The notes under the pieces are model-generated. The model did not search any database. It was not told where the DNA came from and worked only from the letters and a program-made list of their open reading frames with translations. Both the position numbers and the translations under genes were made by a program. Positions 39,211 to 48,649 of a DNA stretch of 64,000 nucleotides are shown here, piece by piece. The DNA is from a virus. Positions within the stretch are counted from its first letter, which is position 1. Every line of letters begins with the position of its first letter. Where the stretch lies: IMG/VR virus record IMGVR_UViG_3300005976_000005, positions 1 to 64,000 of that record. One strand, given 5' to 3'.

Positions 39211-39877
39211 TATATAAACTCCTTTTCAAAAACGTATCAGCATTGTCTTCGCCATTGTTGAGATTCTTTTTTCCAATCTCACAAATCTTTTTGACTCCAA
39301 TCTGATAGTTGTCTATGATGACTTCGTACTGACCTTTGTAAACCGCGAGAAAAGCATCTATTGCTTCTTTTGGATGATGGAAAGTAAGTCCTTTGTATTC
39401 GCTAAACTCCTTGTGCATCATGTAGAACCAAGGGTCTCCTATTTCCATAAGGTAATCATCGAATAAGAGAATGCCACCTTTCTTTAAAATTCTCCAAGAA
39501 AGTACAGCATCCTCAAGAACACCATTAGCATTGTGGTCACCATCTATGTATATAAAGTCAAACACATGTCCTTTGAAACCTGTCAAGGCATCAAATGAAT
39601 ATTTCTCCAACCAGCTAAGTCTTCCTGAATCGAACCATCTGTCAAGATTGTGGTGAAAGTTTGGTCCTGGGTCTGGATCAACAATCACAGCATTTGAGTT
39701 GTGTACAACATCAAGAATCTTGGTTATTGTTCTTCCCTCAAATGTTCCTATTTCAAGAACTTCTACTGTACTATCTTTTGTACCTAAACTACTAAGTGAT
39801 AATTGTAGGCAAACTTCTCTAAAATTTTTATAGTGGTCTTCGTTCCAGAAATCAATCGTGAACTTATAATCACTCAT
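39185..39877 (-). CDS. class I SAM-dependent methyltransferase
   Basis: 230 aa from ATG 39877 (GAGGGAAGAAG before it). VEVLEIGTFEGRTIT is the SAM-binding glycine loop, VIVDPDPG the acidic second strand, FDFIYIDGDHNANGVLEDA typical of Methyltransf_24-type enzymes, which often modify sugars or small molecules. Confidence 0.8.
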   Translation of the reverse strand: MSDYKFTIDFWNEDHYKNFREVCLQLSLSSLGTKDSTVEVLEIGTFEGRTITKILDVVHNSNAVIVDPDPGPNFHHNLDRWFDSGRLSWLEKYSFDALTGFKGHVFDFIYIDGDHNANGVLEDAVLSWRILKKGGILLFDDYLMEIGDPWFYMMHKEFSEYKGLTFHHPKEAIDAFLAVYKGQYEVIIDNYQIGVKKICEIGKKNLNNGEDNADTFLKRSLYNVQHSGID

Positions 39878-40091
39878 CTTCTTCCCTCTCAAATTGTTCA
39901 ACCATTGAGTCAACAAGTTTTGTTACTTTACATTTGTATTCATTTTGAATTTTTTTGAACTTCTTGTTAGCTCTACATTGATTGAGAAAAGATGCGGAAC
40001 CTTTTCTATCACAAATTCTACAGCTACAGAAAAATCTCTTGCTATCCCAGTTGAAGCAACATTCGTTCTCACATGAAAAATTATCACTCAT
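39870..40091 (-). CDS. Cys-rich protein, 73 aa
   Basis: MSDNFSCENECCFNWDSKRF, FCSCRICDRKG: clustered Cys likely bind zinc. Coupled to the methyltransferase. Confidence 0.6.
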   Translation of the reverse strand: MSDNFSCENECCFNWDSKRFFCSCRICDRKGSASFLNQCRANKKFKKIQNEYKCKVTKLVDSMVEQFEREEDE

Positions 40092-40229
40092 GGAATTCTC
40101 CTTGATATGCCAAGTAATTGTTTCCTTCTCACATATTCAGTATTATCTGGATTAGTATTTTTTGTATATACCTGGTAACAATTTTCGATACTCTCTGACA
40201 AAATTGATAAAATTATTACCAAAGTTCAT
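40088..40229 (-). pseudogene. small protein, frameshifted
   Basis: MNFGNNFINFVREYRKLL and, one base on, QVYTKNTNPDNTEYVRRKQL to a TGA that overlaps the next ATG. Treating it as one gene needs one base removed near 40174. Confidence 0.4.
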
Positions 40230-40253
40230 CGGCAATTGTTATAGCGACTCCAA

Positions 40254-40601
40254 TCATTTTCCAACCTGCTTTCTGTTTATTCGTTCAACAATTTCATCAA
40301 CAAACCACTCGTTATTGATTTTGGAATCGACAACTCCTTTGACCTTACTATTGATTTTGGAATCAACAGCACAAATCAAAGCATCTTTTATAATCCTCTT
40401 GTCGAATGTTTCACGAAAGTAATTCGAATACTCTCCAGAAAGCGAAGCACTATCACTGAATGCTGATGTGATAGCATCTGCTGTCATACCGGAAACTATT
40501 TCCTTTACTTGAGACTTCATATCTTTTTTTATTTCATAAACAGCATTTTGAAGTTCTTCTCGTATCTCTTTCTTGATTTCTTCCTTCATCTTCTTGAACA
40601 T
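40254..40601 (-). CDS. hypothetical helical protein, 115 aa
   Basis: Coiled-coil N-terminus (KKMKEEIKKEIREELQNAVY); the later VDSKINSKVKGVVDSKINNE carries an internal 11-residue repeat (VDSKIN). Unknown. Confidence 0.6.
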   Translation of the reverse strand: MFKKMKEEIKKEIREELQNAVYEIKKDMKSQVKEIVSGMTADAITSAFSDSASLSGEYSNYFRETFDKRIIKDALICAVDSKINSKVKGVVDSKINNEWFVDEIVERINRKQVGK

Positions 40602-40605
40602 GTTT

Positions 40606-41205
40606 TCAATCCTTATTCAGGTTAAAGTAATCATCAAAATTATTCATATGAGCATGAGTCCAGTAAGCACCAGAGTATTCATTATCATCAATCCAAAACA
40701 TGACGCAATAGCAATCTGGTTTTGGTCTGAAAGTAACATCCATCGAATCACAGTACCCAATGACTGGAAACTTATATGGAAAAGGATAATGATTATTTTT
40801 AAAAATATAAATGTCGTTGGGCATTCCATTATGTATAAATGAATTTTTAATTGTGAAATCATCCGGACTCATTATTTTTGGAGGTTGTTTATTTTCTTCA
40901 TTTATCTTTTTATTTCTACCTTTCTCATAAGCATCTGTTTTTGATAGATAAAACCATTCAGGAGCATCATCCATTTCACTAAAATTTAGTTCGTTTTGTG
41001 TAAAGACTAGTTTTGAAACGGGAATAGAAAACCCAACTTCATAAAACCGAGGACCGGTGATTCCTGCGAATTTTCTACCGTTTTCAATTTTTATAACGAA
41101 CTTTTCTTCCATTTTCCATATATTAATCTGATCCTTATAGCAAACAATCTCATTAATCCAAACAAACTTTGTATTTGGTAGAAAATTGAATTTGAACTTT
41201 TTCAC
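40606..41205 (-). CDS. hypothetical protein, 199 aa
   Basis: Beta-rich and aromatic (GITGPRFYEVGFSIPVSKLV, DCYCVMFWIDDNEYSGAYW). No motif recognised. Confidence 0.6.
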   Translation of the reverse strand: MKKFKFNFLPNTKFVWINEIVCYKDQINIWKMEEKFVIKIENGRKFAGITGPRFYEVGFSIPVSKLVFTQNELNFSEMDDAPEWFYLSKTDAYEKGRNKKINEENKQPPKIMSPDDFTIKNSFIHNGMPNDIYIFKNNHYPFPYKFPVIGYCDSMDVTFRPKPDCYCVMFWIDDNEYSGAYWTHAHMNNFDDYFNLNKD

Positions 41206-41207
41206 TA

Positions 41208-41705
41208 TTAGTCCTCCTTATAAGCTCTGAAAACGCAACTCAGATACTTTCTTGAAACCTGAAATATTTTTGAAGACTGTATTTTTGTTTTTCCACAATT
41301 CCCAGCAACATTCAATACTTCTATTTTGTTTTTGTCAATCCATTCGACTACATCAAACAAAAAAGGTAAATCATTCAAATCACAATCAAAAGATGGCTTA
41401 TTATAAAAATTGATAGCCTTCTTAGTACAAATAGTCCCTGGTGAATTGAAGTCGTATGCCAGTATTATTGTTGCTTGTGTATCCCTGACATTAGCATAAG
41501 TTCTTGGTTGATACCTACTAGAATCATGCTCAATCAATCCTAGCTTACAAAGTTCAGGTCTAGGACCATATCTTGTTTTCCAACCCTTAGGAGCCCATCC
41601 ACCAGTTTTGATACCCATATCCCTGGCTGCGGCAAGGCCAGCAATATCGGCACCGTACTGGCCTCCACTATGGACTTCGATAAGTTTGTGTTGTTTGTAA
41701 TTCAT
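41208..41705 (-). CDS. SLOG/molybdenum-carrier-like nucleotide-binding protein
   Basis: 165 aa. SGGQYGADIAGLAAARDMGI then TGGWAPKGW, RTYANVRDTQATIILAYD, SPGTICTKKA match the Rossmann-like MoCo_carrier family of the SLOG superfamily, which binds nucleotides or nucleotide-derived signals. Role in a phage unknown; signal sensing or sequestration is possible. Confidence 0.75.
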   Translation of the reverse strand: MNYKQHKLIEVHSGGQYGADIAGLAAARDMGIKTGGWAPKGWKTRYGPRPELCKLGLIEHDSSRYQPRTYANVRDTQATIILAYDFNSPGTICTKKAINFYNKPSFDCDLNDLPFLFDVVEWIDKNKIEVLNVAGNCGKTKIQSSKIFQVSRKYLSCVFRAYKED

Positions 41706-41759
41706 ATTTTTTTACCCACTAAGTTTGTGTTGTTTGTAATTCATATTTTTTTACCCACT
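41682..41759. repeat. 39-bp tandem duplication at a gene start
   Basis: Two perfect copies (41682-41720, 41721-41759) cover the start codon and upstream region of the SLOG-like gene, so a second ATG lies upstream with the same context but a different reading length. Confidence 0.9.
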
Positions 41760-41777
41760 ATTTTTACCCACAACAAT

Positions 41778-41806
41778 AATATAATGTATTCCGGGATGTT
41801 TGTCAA
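41778..41806 (-). promoter_or_regulatory. promoter for the SLOG-like operon
   Basis: TTGACA at 41801-41806, 17 bp, TATATT at 41778-41783. It abuts the end of the CRISPR array. Confidence 0.75.
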
Positions 41807-41811
41807 TAGTT

Positions 41812-43231
41812 TTCTTCTCTCGCACCAAAGTGCGAATAGCAACCCAAGTATAGGATTTTACCAACCAAAGAACAAGACTTTCAACTCGCACGTATGTGCG
41901 AATAGCAACCCCTTGAAGGACTCCTTAACAATGGTGGTGGTGGGCGTCTTTCAACTCGCACGTATGTGCGAATAGCAACTGGTATTATACAGGTACTTGA
42001 GGACAAACCAAACCTTTCAACTCGCACGTATGTGCGAATAGCAACATCCATAATATATCCCCGGTCACAGTCCAGAAATTCTTTCAACTCGCACGTATGT
42101 GCGAATAGCAACGAGGGATGCTCCTTAACAATGGTGGTGGGCGTCTTTCAACTCGCACGTATGTGCGAATAGCAACCAATATAACGGTAGCAATGCCAAC
42201 GCATGAGCTCTTTCAACTCGCACGTATGTGCGAATAGCAACTACAAAAGCAAGAATGTTTTTGTAGTGGAGATAGCTTTCAACTCGCACGTATGTGCGAA
42301 TAGCAACGAAAAAGTACCCGAACTAATATATAATATTAGACCTTTCAACTCGCACGTATGTGCGAATAGCAACGAGACAATACGGTCCATTCTGGATATG
42401 GCGGACACTTTCAACTCGCACGTATGTGCGAATAGCAACGTCTGCTAAATCCTGTCCTCTCAGAAGTGGACTTACTTTCAACTCGCACGTATGTGCGAAT
42501 AGCAACGTCCAGAGTATACGAAGATGATTGAGCACCTGCGCTTTCAACTCGCACGTATGTGCGAATAGCAACCTGACTAAAAGGCATTTTTTTCCTGCTT
42601 TTAGACTTTCAACTCGCACGTATGTGCGAATAGCAACACCGTTACAACCGTTACAAATTAGATACTCCTCGCTTTCAACTCGCACGTATGTGCGAATAGC
42701 AACGCTGAAGAAAACGAAGTCATAAAGCGAGACATAACTTTCAACTCGCACGTATGTGCGAATAGCAACTATCGTATTCAAAAATCGTTTATCTAGTCTA
42801 TCCTCTTTCAACTCGCACGTATGTGCGAATAGCAACTATACTTCCCTAGCGAAATGAAGTCAGGATACCTTTCAACTCGCACGTATGTGCGAATAGCAAC
42901 ATTTTGGACTGGAGACTTGGAAAAGGACTGTAACTTTCAACTCGCACGTATGTGCGAATAGCAACTCAAGGAGAAGGGTTTTCTCTCAGAAGAAGATTGT
43001 CTTTCAACTCGCACGTATGTGCGAATAGCAACCCCTTTCAAACTCACTAAGTGCCCCGAAAATGTGCTTTCAACTCGCACGTATGTGCGAATAGCAACAT
43101 CCAAACAGCCCATAAGTTGTTTAGCGAAGATACTTTCAACTCGCACGTATGTGCGAATAGCAACACTTTACGAGTCTCACCGGCCAAAAACAAGGGAAAC
43201 TTTCAACTCGCACGTATGTGCGAATAGCAAC
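41812..43231 (-). CRISPR. CRISPR array, 22 repeats of 32 bp, 21 spacers
   Basis: Repeats at 41812, 41878, 41948, 42014, 42081, 42145, 42210, 42276, 42342, 42408, 42475, 42541, 42606, 42672, 42738, 42805, 42869, 42934, 43001, 43067, 43133, 43200. All are identical except the first, whose loop and tail differ, marking the trailer end; spacers are 32-38 bp. Read with the cas genes (minus strand) the repeat starts GTTGCTAT, holds the hairpin TCGCAC-ATAC-GTGCGA and ends GTTGAAAG, a typical crRNA 5' handle. The leader is then 43232-43397. Identical repeats indicate recent use or array turnover. Confidence 0.98.
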
Positions 43232-43397
43232 CATTCATTTGTAAGTCCTTGATTTCAAATGTCCCAAAACCAGGTTTCCGGGAACCACCCAAAAATCAGG
43301 CTTACAATCACAACAAACAACCATAAGAATTACATAACTCATTGATTTGAAACAAGCGCGAAACCTCCAGTCTTTTTATGATAGATTGTGGTTCCCG

Positions 43398-43916
43398 CTA
43401 TTCAAATATGTTTATCATTCCATATCCAACAAACTTGAGATTTCCTATTCCATTTGTCAATGCTTCTCTGAACTTTTCAGAATCTATAACAGTAAGAAAA
43501 CCTTTCACCATCACAGTCCAAGCAGGAACCTCCAATCCATTCTTTGAGTATGTCCTGTACCCATCAAAGGATAATTTGAACTTAGCATCAACACCAGATT
43601 CCTTGAGTTTTCTATTCACCCATTCATTTGTTTTGTCATTATCAATCTTAATTTTCTTTCTTGTCTTTGTATCCCTGTAAACAGGATTCATTCTTATACT
43701 GAATATATGTTGCTCGCCTTTCTGAGTAACATCACCAATGTCAATCTGACGGCAATCATCCAATTCTTTACCAGGAGCAATTTCACTCAATACATATAAA
43801 GAATGACTATTCTGTTGCCAAAGAACCTTTTGATCTCCCTCAAATAATGACTTCACCTTCTGATGAATCTTGTAGTCATTACTTTCGTTTATTGGGCTTC
43901 TTCTCGATATGTACAT
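43398..43916 (-). CDS. cas6: Cas6e-like crRNA-processing endonuclease
   Basis: 172 aa. MYISRR start and YKIHQKVKSLF (His18, placed like the catalytic His of CasE), FSIRMNPVYRDTK, TNEWVNRKLKESG, and the C-terminal TVMVKGFLTVIDSEKFREAL, NGIGNLKFVGYGM follow the Cas6e (Cse3/CasE) pattern rather than Cas6f. It would cut the repeat after the hairpin. It overlaps cas5 by 38 bp and is the last cas gene before the array. Confidence 0.75.
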   Translation of the reverse strand: MYISRRSPINESNDYKIHQKVKSLFEGDQKVLWQQNSHSLYVLSEIAPGKELDDCRQIDIGDVTQKGEQHIFSIRMNPVYRDTKTRKKIKIDNDKTNEWVNRKLKESGVDAKFKLSFDGYRTYSKNGLEVPAWTVMVKGFLTVIDSEKFREALTNGIGNLKFVGYGMINIFE

Positions 43917-44808
43917 AACATTCTTCTCCCTTCATAAGAGGCAATGTTTCTTTCTCAATTATGTTTGTCCAATGATGAATACCAACAATCTTGACAAGTC
44001 CACCTTCCATAAATGTGGCTGTGCCAGTACCCATAGAAATTCTCTTTTCAAGTTCATCATCCATTGGTACAACAATAGTGGCATTTATCTTTGATATAGA
44101 CTCAGGCCATCTACCAACCATTAGTCCATTAAGTTTCTTACAAGCACAATGAATACTTATTGAGTCAGCCATATGTGCCTTATTATTTTTCTTAGTTATT
44201 ATCTCATCGTTCAGGATGGCATTACTTATAGAAGTCTTTCTATTGGATTTGAGCAAATCACACAGATTTTTGACTTCCTTAGTCTTCTTCTTTGTATTGA
44301 GAAAACTAATAGCATCTTTCATACGCGAAACATCACTAAACTCAAAACCAAGATTAGTTAGTGTTTCTTTTATCTTCTCAAAGATTTCATCACCAACTTC
44401 TCTTCTTACTCTTTCCCAAGTAAAGAAACCTCTAACAGGATAGTTCACTCCATTCAGTCTAATAGATTCCTTTACTGGACTCCAGGCTTGTAATGATGAC
44501 TTTTGTGATGCCTTCGTTTCTCTTGGGTAAGGAGCCTTCATTTCATTATCATCAAAATAAAATGAGTGGACTAATGCTCTTGACTTTTCAGCAAGATCAT
44601 CAAAGTACTTGTCTCCAGTATATTCAACCTTTCTTAGTGAAGGTACTGGTCTCTGTCCACATAAGACTCTCAGTAAGTTGGCAACTTGATTCGTTGCCAA
44701 CCTACCAGGAGGAATTTTGTAGTGGCTGACCTGTTTTTTCATCATACCATTCGGTCTATGATATGGAAAAATACCAGCACCCCTAACTTCAAGTATCAAA
44801 GCTTTCAT
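43879..44808 (-). CDS. cas5: Cas5-like protein, candidate large Cas5 of a type I-F2-like complex
   Basis: 309 aa between cas7 and cas6. Motifs are weak; YHRPNGMMKKQVSHYKIPPG and the long middle insertion fit a Cas5 enlarged to take over Cas8 functions, as in type I-F2 (I-Fv). The call rests mostly on position and size. Overlaps cas7 by 4 bp. Confidence 0.6.
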   Translation of the reverse strand: MKALILEVRGAGIFPYHRPNGMMKKQVSHYKIPPGRLATNQVANLLRVLCGQRPVPSLRKVEYTGDKYFDDLAEKSRALVHSFYFDDNEMKAPYPRETKASQKSSLQAWSPVKESIRLNGVNYPVRGFFTWERVRREVGDEIFEKIKETLTNLGFEFSDVSRMKDAISFLNTKKKTKEVKNLCDLLKSNRKTSISNAILNDEIITKKNNKAHMADSISIHCACKKLNGLMVGRWPESISKINATIVVPMDDELEKRISMGTGTATFMEGGLVKIVGIHHWTNIIEKETLPLMKGEECYVHIEKKPNKRK

Positions 44809-45959
44809 ATGATTTCTCCAAGAATATTCTCTTTCTTAGCAGTTTTCTTTTTAGTTGTCTTCTTGGCTGCCTTTTTAGCAAGAGCAACTTCCTTAGCAGA
44901 TGCTTTTGAATCCGATATATTATCATAGAGAGCAACAGCATCTTCTTCTGATACTTGATTGTAGAAAACCTCAAGGTCGCTCGGTTTGACTTTGATATCT
45001 TTTATTGAACTGATAGAATGATAATTGCTCTCATTGGATGGATTATCATTCAGTGGGTCCTTCAGATACATAATCTTTACATCTTCAACTCTGGCATATG
45101 CCTTAGTCTTTTCTATACGGAGACTCATTAGTCTTTTCAGAAATTCCTTTACAAGAAACAAACACTGTTCTTGACTAAGAAGAATACCTTCTTCTGGAAG
45201 TTCATTGACAGCAGTCTTCTTCTGATACCATCCCCAATCACTCACTTCGGAACCAAGATTCTTACTGAGATTCTTGATAAAGAATTCTACGTGATCTGGA
45301 TGAACTGCCATTCTGTCGTACCTATTTGACATTGAGATGAACTGAAGATTATCGATATCAATACTACCCTCGAAAAGGTACTCAATGTCACCAACAGATT
45401 CCTTATAGTAGAGTGAAGTGTTACCTTCATCATCATTGGACTTCTTTCTATTCTTTGGTACTCTGGCACTGTGGACCTCGAAGTTGGGATGAGTCTCGCT
45501 TGTTTGAACAGCATCACAAGTATTCACAGGAGACTTTCTTTTCAATGTAGAATCATCCTTGATTGTAAACATATGTCCCTTCAAAAGATTAGCAGGAGAA
45601 GCCAACAGCTTTACCAAAGCAGTTGGTGCGTGAACTATATCATTGTTGTGAAAAGGGAAGTCATCTCCAAGAATATGACTACGAAGACACTCAGCAGAAA
45701 TCTTGACCTTTGCCTCGCATTCATAAACTTCATCTCCATTGTCAAAAGTCTTCTTGATTCTGTTACCATTACTATCAGTCTTGTAGGTATACTCGTGTTT
45801 AGCAAGCATTATGTTTTTCGCTTGCTTTCCATTATTGTTGAATACTGCGCTGAATTCTGGAAAGCATCTCCTTACAATTGTAACAGAGTCCTTAGAATCA
45901 TAGTTGACAATACCTCTTCCGACAATCTTTGCTCTGAAATAAATTGACCTAATTCCCAT
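44805..45959 (-). CDS. cas7: Cas7fv-like CRISPR backbone protein
   Basis: 384 aa. IRSIYFRAKIVGRGIVNYDS, KVKISAECLRSHILGDDF, NLLKGHMFTIKDDSTLKRKS, SIDIDNLQFISMSNRYDRM and LRIEKTKAYARVEDVKI line up, by my recall, with Cas7fv of the minimal type I-F2 system. The end is a Lys/Ala-rich tail (KKAAKKTTKKKTAKKEN). Cas7 binds along the crRNA. Overlaps cas3 by 11 bp. Confidence 0.7.
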   Translation of the reverse strand: MGIRSIYFRAKIVGRGIVNYDSKDSVTIVRRCFPEFSAVFNNNGKQAKNIMLAKHEYTYKTDSNGNRIKKTFDNGDEVYECEAKVKISAECLRSHILGDDFPFHNNDIVHAPTALVKLLASPANLLKGHMFTIKDDSTLKRKSPVNTCDAVQTSETHPNFEVHSARVPKNRKKSNDDEGNTSLYYKESVGDIEYLFEGSIDIDNLQFISMSNRYDRMAVHPDHVEFFIKNLSKNLGSEVSDWGWYQKKTAVNELPEEGILLSQEQCLFLVKEFLKRLMSLRIEKTKAYARVEDVKIMYLKDPLNDNPSNESNYHSISSIKDIKVKPSDLEVFYNQVSEEDAVALYDNISDSKASAKEVALAKKAAKKTTKKKTAKKENILGEII

Positions 45960-48267
45960 TTTCTGACATCCTTTCTTTGAGTGTTTTCAAATCATCCTTT
46001 TCAATAATACCTAACTCATGACTATAGACTCTGGAAACATCCGGCAAAGGTGTATCCGGGTCTAAAGAAATTCTAAACCACTGCGCTATACTTTTAGGAA
46101 ACTTCTTCTTTTTGAGCATTGATTCTATTTCTTCGAATCCTGCTCTGGCTAGTGCCTTCATACAAAACTTTGAATCAATTTGGTAACCCTTATTTTCATA
46201 CCTCCTTTTCAATTCAAAACCATCACTGAGTCCAACAATCTCATCTGGTCCTAACCAATCATCAGAGTCTACCTTCTGTAAAGAAAAGTTGTATGATAAT
46301 CCCGGACTTCTTAGAGACTTGTTATTCACAGTTTTTGAAAATCCATCTTTATCTTTCTTTTTGGTTGGAGCAAAAGTATTCAAACCAACTTTAGAGTTCA
46401 GACCATTTATGTAAGAATCCCTTATATAGTTGTAAACATCATTTCCATACTTCTCATAGAAGCTATTGTATATGTTGTAAAGGTCATTCTGAGTAATAAG
46501 CGAATCATTCTTTATCGAATTTCTAAGATGGCCAATCCACAATTCTCTGAGCTTCAGATTGTATGTACACATTATAGACATTCTTTCAGAAGCATCTTGA
46601 GAAATATCAAGAGATACAAAATTTATAGTTGGATTGAAATTCTGTAAATTTCCCCATCTATCTATTCTTCCACATATTTGTACATCCGACTCAGGTGAAT
46701 GTATGGAAGTAGAAAGGTGAGCAAAAGAAATATCCATTGCTGCTTGTACAACCATAGCTGAAGAAAGGTTTTTACCATCATTGATACCACTACCTTTCTT
46801 ACCGAATATATCCAATATTCTTTCTTGTTTGGCGCTCCTGTCTATATCATTGAATTTACTATGAAGAATATTATCATATCCTTCAACATATTCAAATTGA
46901 GTATTCCTTACTGAGTTATGCTTTGTGAGCTTTCCTTTTTCACAATTACCCATTGTGTTTGAAAATCTTGCTTTGTACACACCAACATGTGCCGAAGGAT
47001 AGTGACTATTCTTACTAGGAAGAATCAGTGTTTTGTTATAGTCGTCCCATAATTCGTTTATATTCATTGGAGTGGCACTAAGAAGCATCGTCCTGGAATT
47101 TTTAGCAACCTGATGTCTTGCCTTCATAAATGTTATGAATGCCGCAAACAAAGGCTGATTCGATACTAACTCGTGGAACTCGTCAAAAATAACATCAGAA
47201 CCAATGGTTGTAAAAAGTCTATGTCCAGTCTTATTCTTTACCATTGGAGAAAGTAAGTTGTCTATGTTAGTCACAACTATATCCGAGTTGAACTCATCAT
47301 CTTCATCTTCTCGAATATTAATTCCATCAACTCTTCTTCCAGTTAGATAAAGCTCAACACTACATTTTACATCAAGTAAATCCATTTCACTTTTTATGTT
47401 TCTGTAAACTGCTTCTGCTACTGAGTTTCTTGGACAAACCCAAATTATCTTTCTCTTTCTATCCAATGCCCAGTTTATTCCTATAAGTGTTTTACCAAAA
47501 CCTGCTGGAGCCTTTATAATAGTAGTCTTGGAATTTTTAGAATCATCGATACATTTCTGCTGTATAGAAAATCTTTCTTTGTCATAAGTATCAGGACATT
47601 TTATGATACCTGATATACTACTCGATACCAATTCTTTTATTGCTATTTCATCTCTTTCATGTGATGAAACATATCTGTCAGCAGAAATCAAACAAGTTCT
47701 GAGTATCAACTGGACAGAATTGAAGTCATTGTTCATTGATATTATTCTATTACCTGTCTGTATCTTTCCGTAAAGACGCGGCACATTGATACTTTCTTCT
47801 GGTTCCCAATCTCTGGTTCCTGGTATGTTGACATTACCAACCACAATATCCCAAAACTCATTCATTATTCTTTCATCTGAATCGGAAATCAGCGAAAGAA
47901 TATTGTCATGAGTGTCGTAACAACTCCCGTCTGGAAGTTTTGGCTTTGGGTGATGCCAATATATAGGATTCAGTATCTTACTTGACGATATTCTCTGGGC
48001 ACAATAAGCCCAGGAAATCTCGTGGTGGCCTGGAAAATTTACATCATAGTTAGATAAATCAATACCATTCATAGCATTGTTGAGAAATGACTGAAAGTAA
48101 TCAGTACATTTTCCAATGTCGTGAAGTAAACCAGAATAGTAAACACATTCAACCAAGTCATTCGACAGACCTATATACTCTGCCATTTCCTTGGCTAAGT
48201 TTGCTACTCTGGTGCTATGCTCAATAAGAGTTTGACCGTTTGATTTAGCAAGTAGATTTTCAATCAT
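45949..48267 (-). CDS. cas3: Cas3 HD nuclease-helicase
   Basis: 772 aa from ATG 48267 (AAAGGA precedes). HD part: EHSTRVANLAKEM, GLLHDIGKCTDYF, IYWHHPKPK. Helicase: IIKAPAGFGKTLIG (Walker A), VIFDEFHELV, LLSATPMN, QICGRIDRWG. Cas3 unwinds and degrades DNA recruited by the crRNA complex. Lacks an N-terminal Cas2 fusion, unlike normal type I-F. Confidence 0.92.
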   Translation of the reverse strand: MIENLLAKSNGQTLIEHSTRVANLAKEMAEYIGLSNDLVECVYYSGLLHDIGKCTDYFQSFLNNAMNGIDLSNYDVNFPGHHEISWAYCAQRISSSKILNPIYWHHPKPKLPDGSCYDTHDNILSLISDSDERIMNEFWDIVVGNVNIPGTRDWEPEESINVPRLYGKIQTGNRIISMNNDFNSVQLILRTCLISADRYVSSHERDEIAIKELVSSSISGIIKCPDTYDKERFSIQQKCIDDSKNSKTTIIKAPAGFGKTLIGINWALDRKRKIIWVCPRNSVAEAVYRNIKSEMDLLDVKCSVELYLTGRRVDGINIREDEDDEFNSDIVVTNIDNLLSPMVKNKTGHRLFTTIGSDVIFDEFHELVSNQPLFAAFITFMKARHQVAKNSRTMLLSATPMNINELWDDYNKTLILPSKNSHYPSAHVGVYKARFSNTMGNCEKGKLTKHNSVRNTQFEYVEGYDNILHSKFNDIDRSAKQERILDIFGKKGSGINDGKNLSSAMVVQAAMDISFAHLSTSIHSPESDVQICGRIDRWGNLQNFNPTINFVSLDISQDASERMSIMCTYNLKLRELWIGHLRNSIKNDSLITQNDLYNIYNSFYEKYGNDVYNYIRDSYINGLNSKVGLNTFAPTKKKDKDGFSKTVNNKSLRSPGLSYNFSLQKVDSDDWLGPDEIVGLSDGFELKRRYENKGYQIDSKFCMKALARAGFEEIESMLKKKKFPKSIAQWFRISLDPDTPLPDVSRVYSHELGIIEKDDLKTLKERMSENGN

Positions 48268-48610
48268 TGAATATCCTTTTCCCAAATTCATACAACTTTA
48301 CTGGATACCTTCTATGGATAAGCCTCAAAGCAAAGTACTCCCTCAAGTTCCTTCTGACGACCTCAAGAAAATCTGTAGCAATTGTTGAATCGTTGCTTCT
48401 TCCCTCAACAAGTAATGGATGTTTTATATGAGTCACACAGAATACTAAGTCAGGAGATTTAGTTATAATCATATCCAAATCAGCCATTGTTTCCTTTGGG
48501 ATTGAGTTCATATAGATATCCCAGGAACCAATCATTACATCCTGTTGGACTCCAAATTCATAAGTATAAATATCTTTTTTAGTTGAACCTCTATCTACAA
48601 TTAAAATCAT
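48260..48610 (-). CDS. small protein upstream of cas3, 116 aa
   Basis: MILIVDRGSTKKDIY, later DLVFCVTHIKHPLLVEGRSN. It overlaps cas3 by 8 bp. In type I-F the Cas2 domain lies N-terminal to Cas3; a detached, changed Cas2 is conceivable but unsupported by a clear motif. Confidence 0.5.
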   Translation of the reverse strand: MILIVDRGSTKKDIYTYEFGVQQDVMIGSWDIYMNSIPKETMADLDMIITKSPDLVFCVTHIKHPLLVEGRSNDSTIATDFLEVVRRNLREYFALRLIHRRYPVKLYEFGKRIFND

Positions 48611-48649
48611 AGTAGACTTCTTTTCTGTCAACCATACCAACTATACATG

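Noticed and set aside
42573-42605. Spacer matching the repeat region near 30108 (self-targeting)
   Set aside because: Only 13 consecutive bases match, about what chance gives for this many spacers in a 64-kb window.
41881-43252. Open frames inside the CRISPR array
   Set aside because: Repeated residues come from the CRISPR repeat itself; no gene is present.
48260-48610. Detached Cas2
   Set aside because: Position suits it but I see no convincing Cas2 motif, so it is left as unknown.
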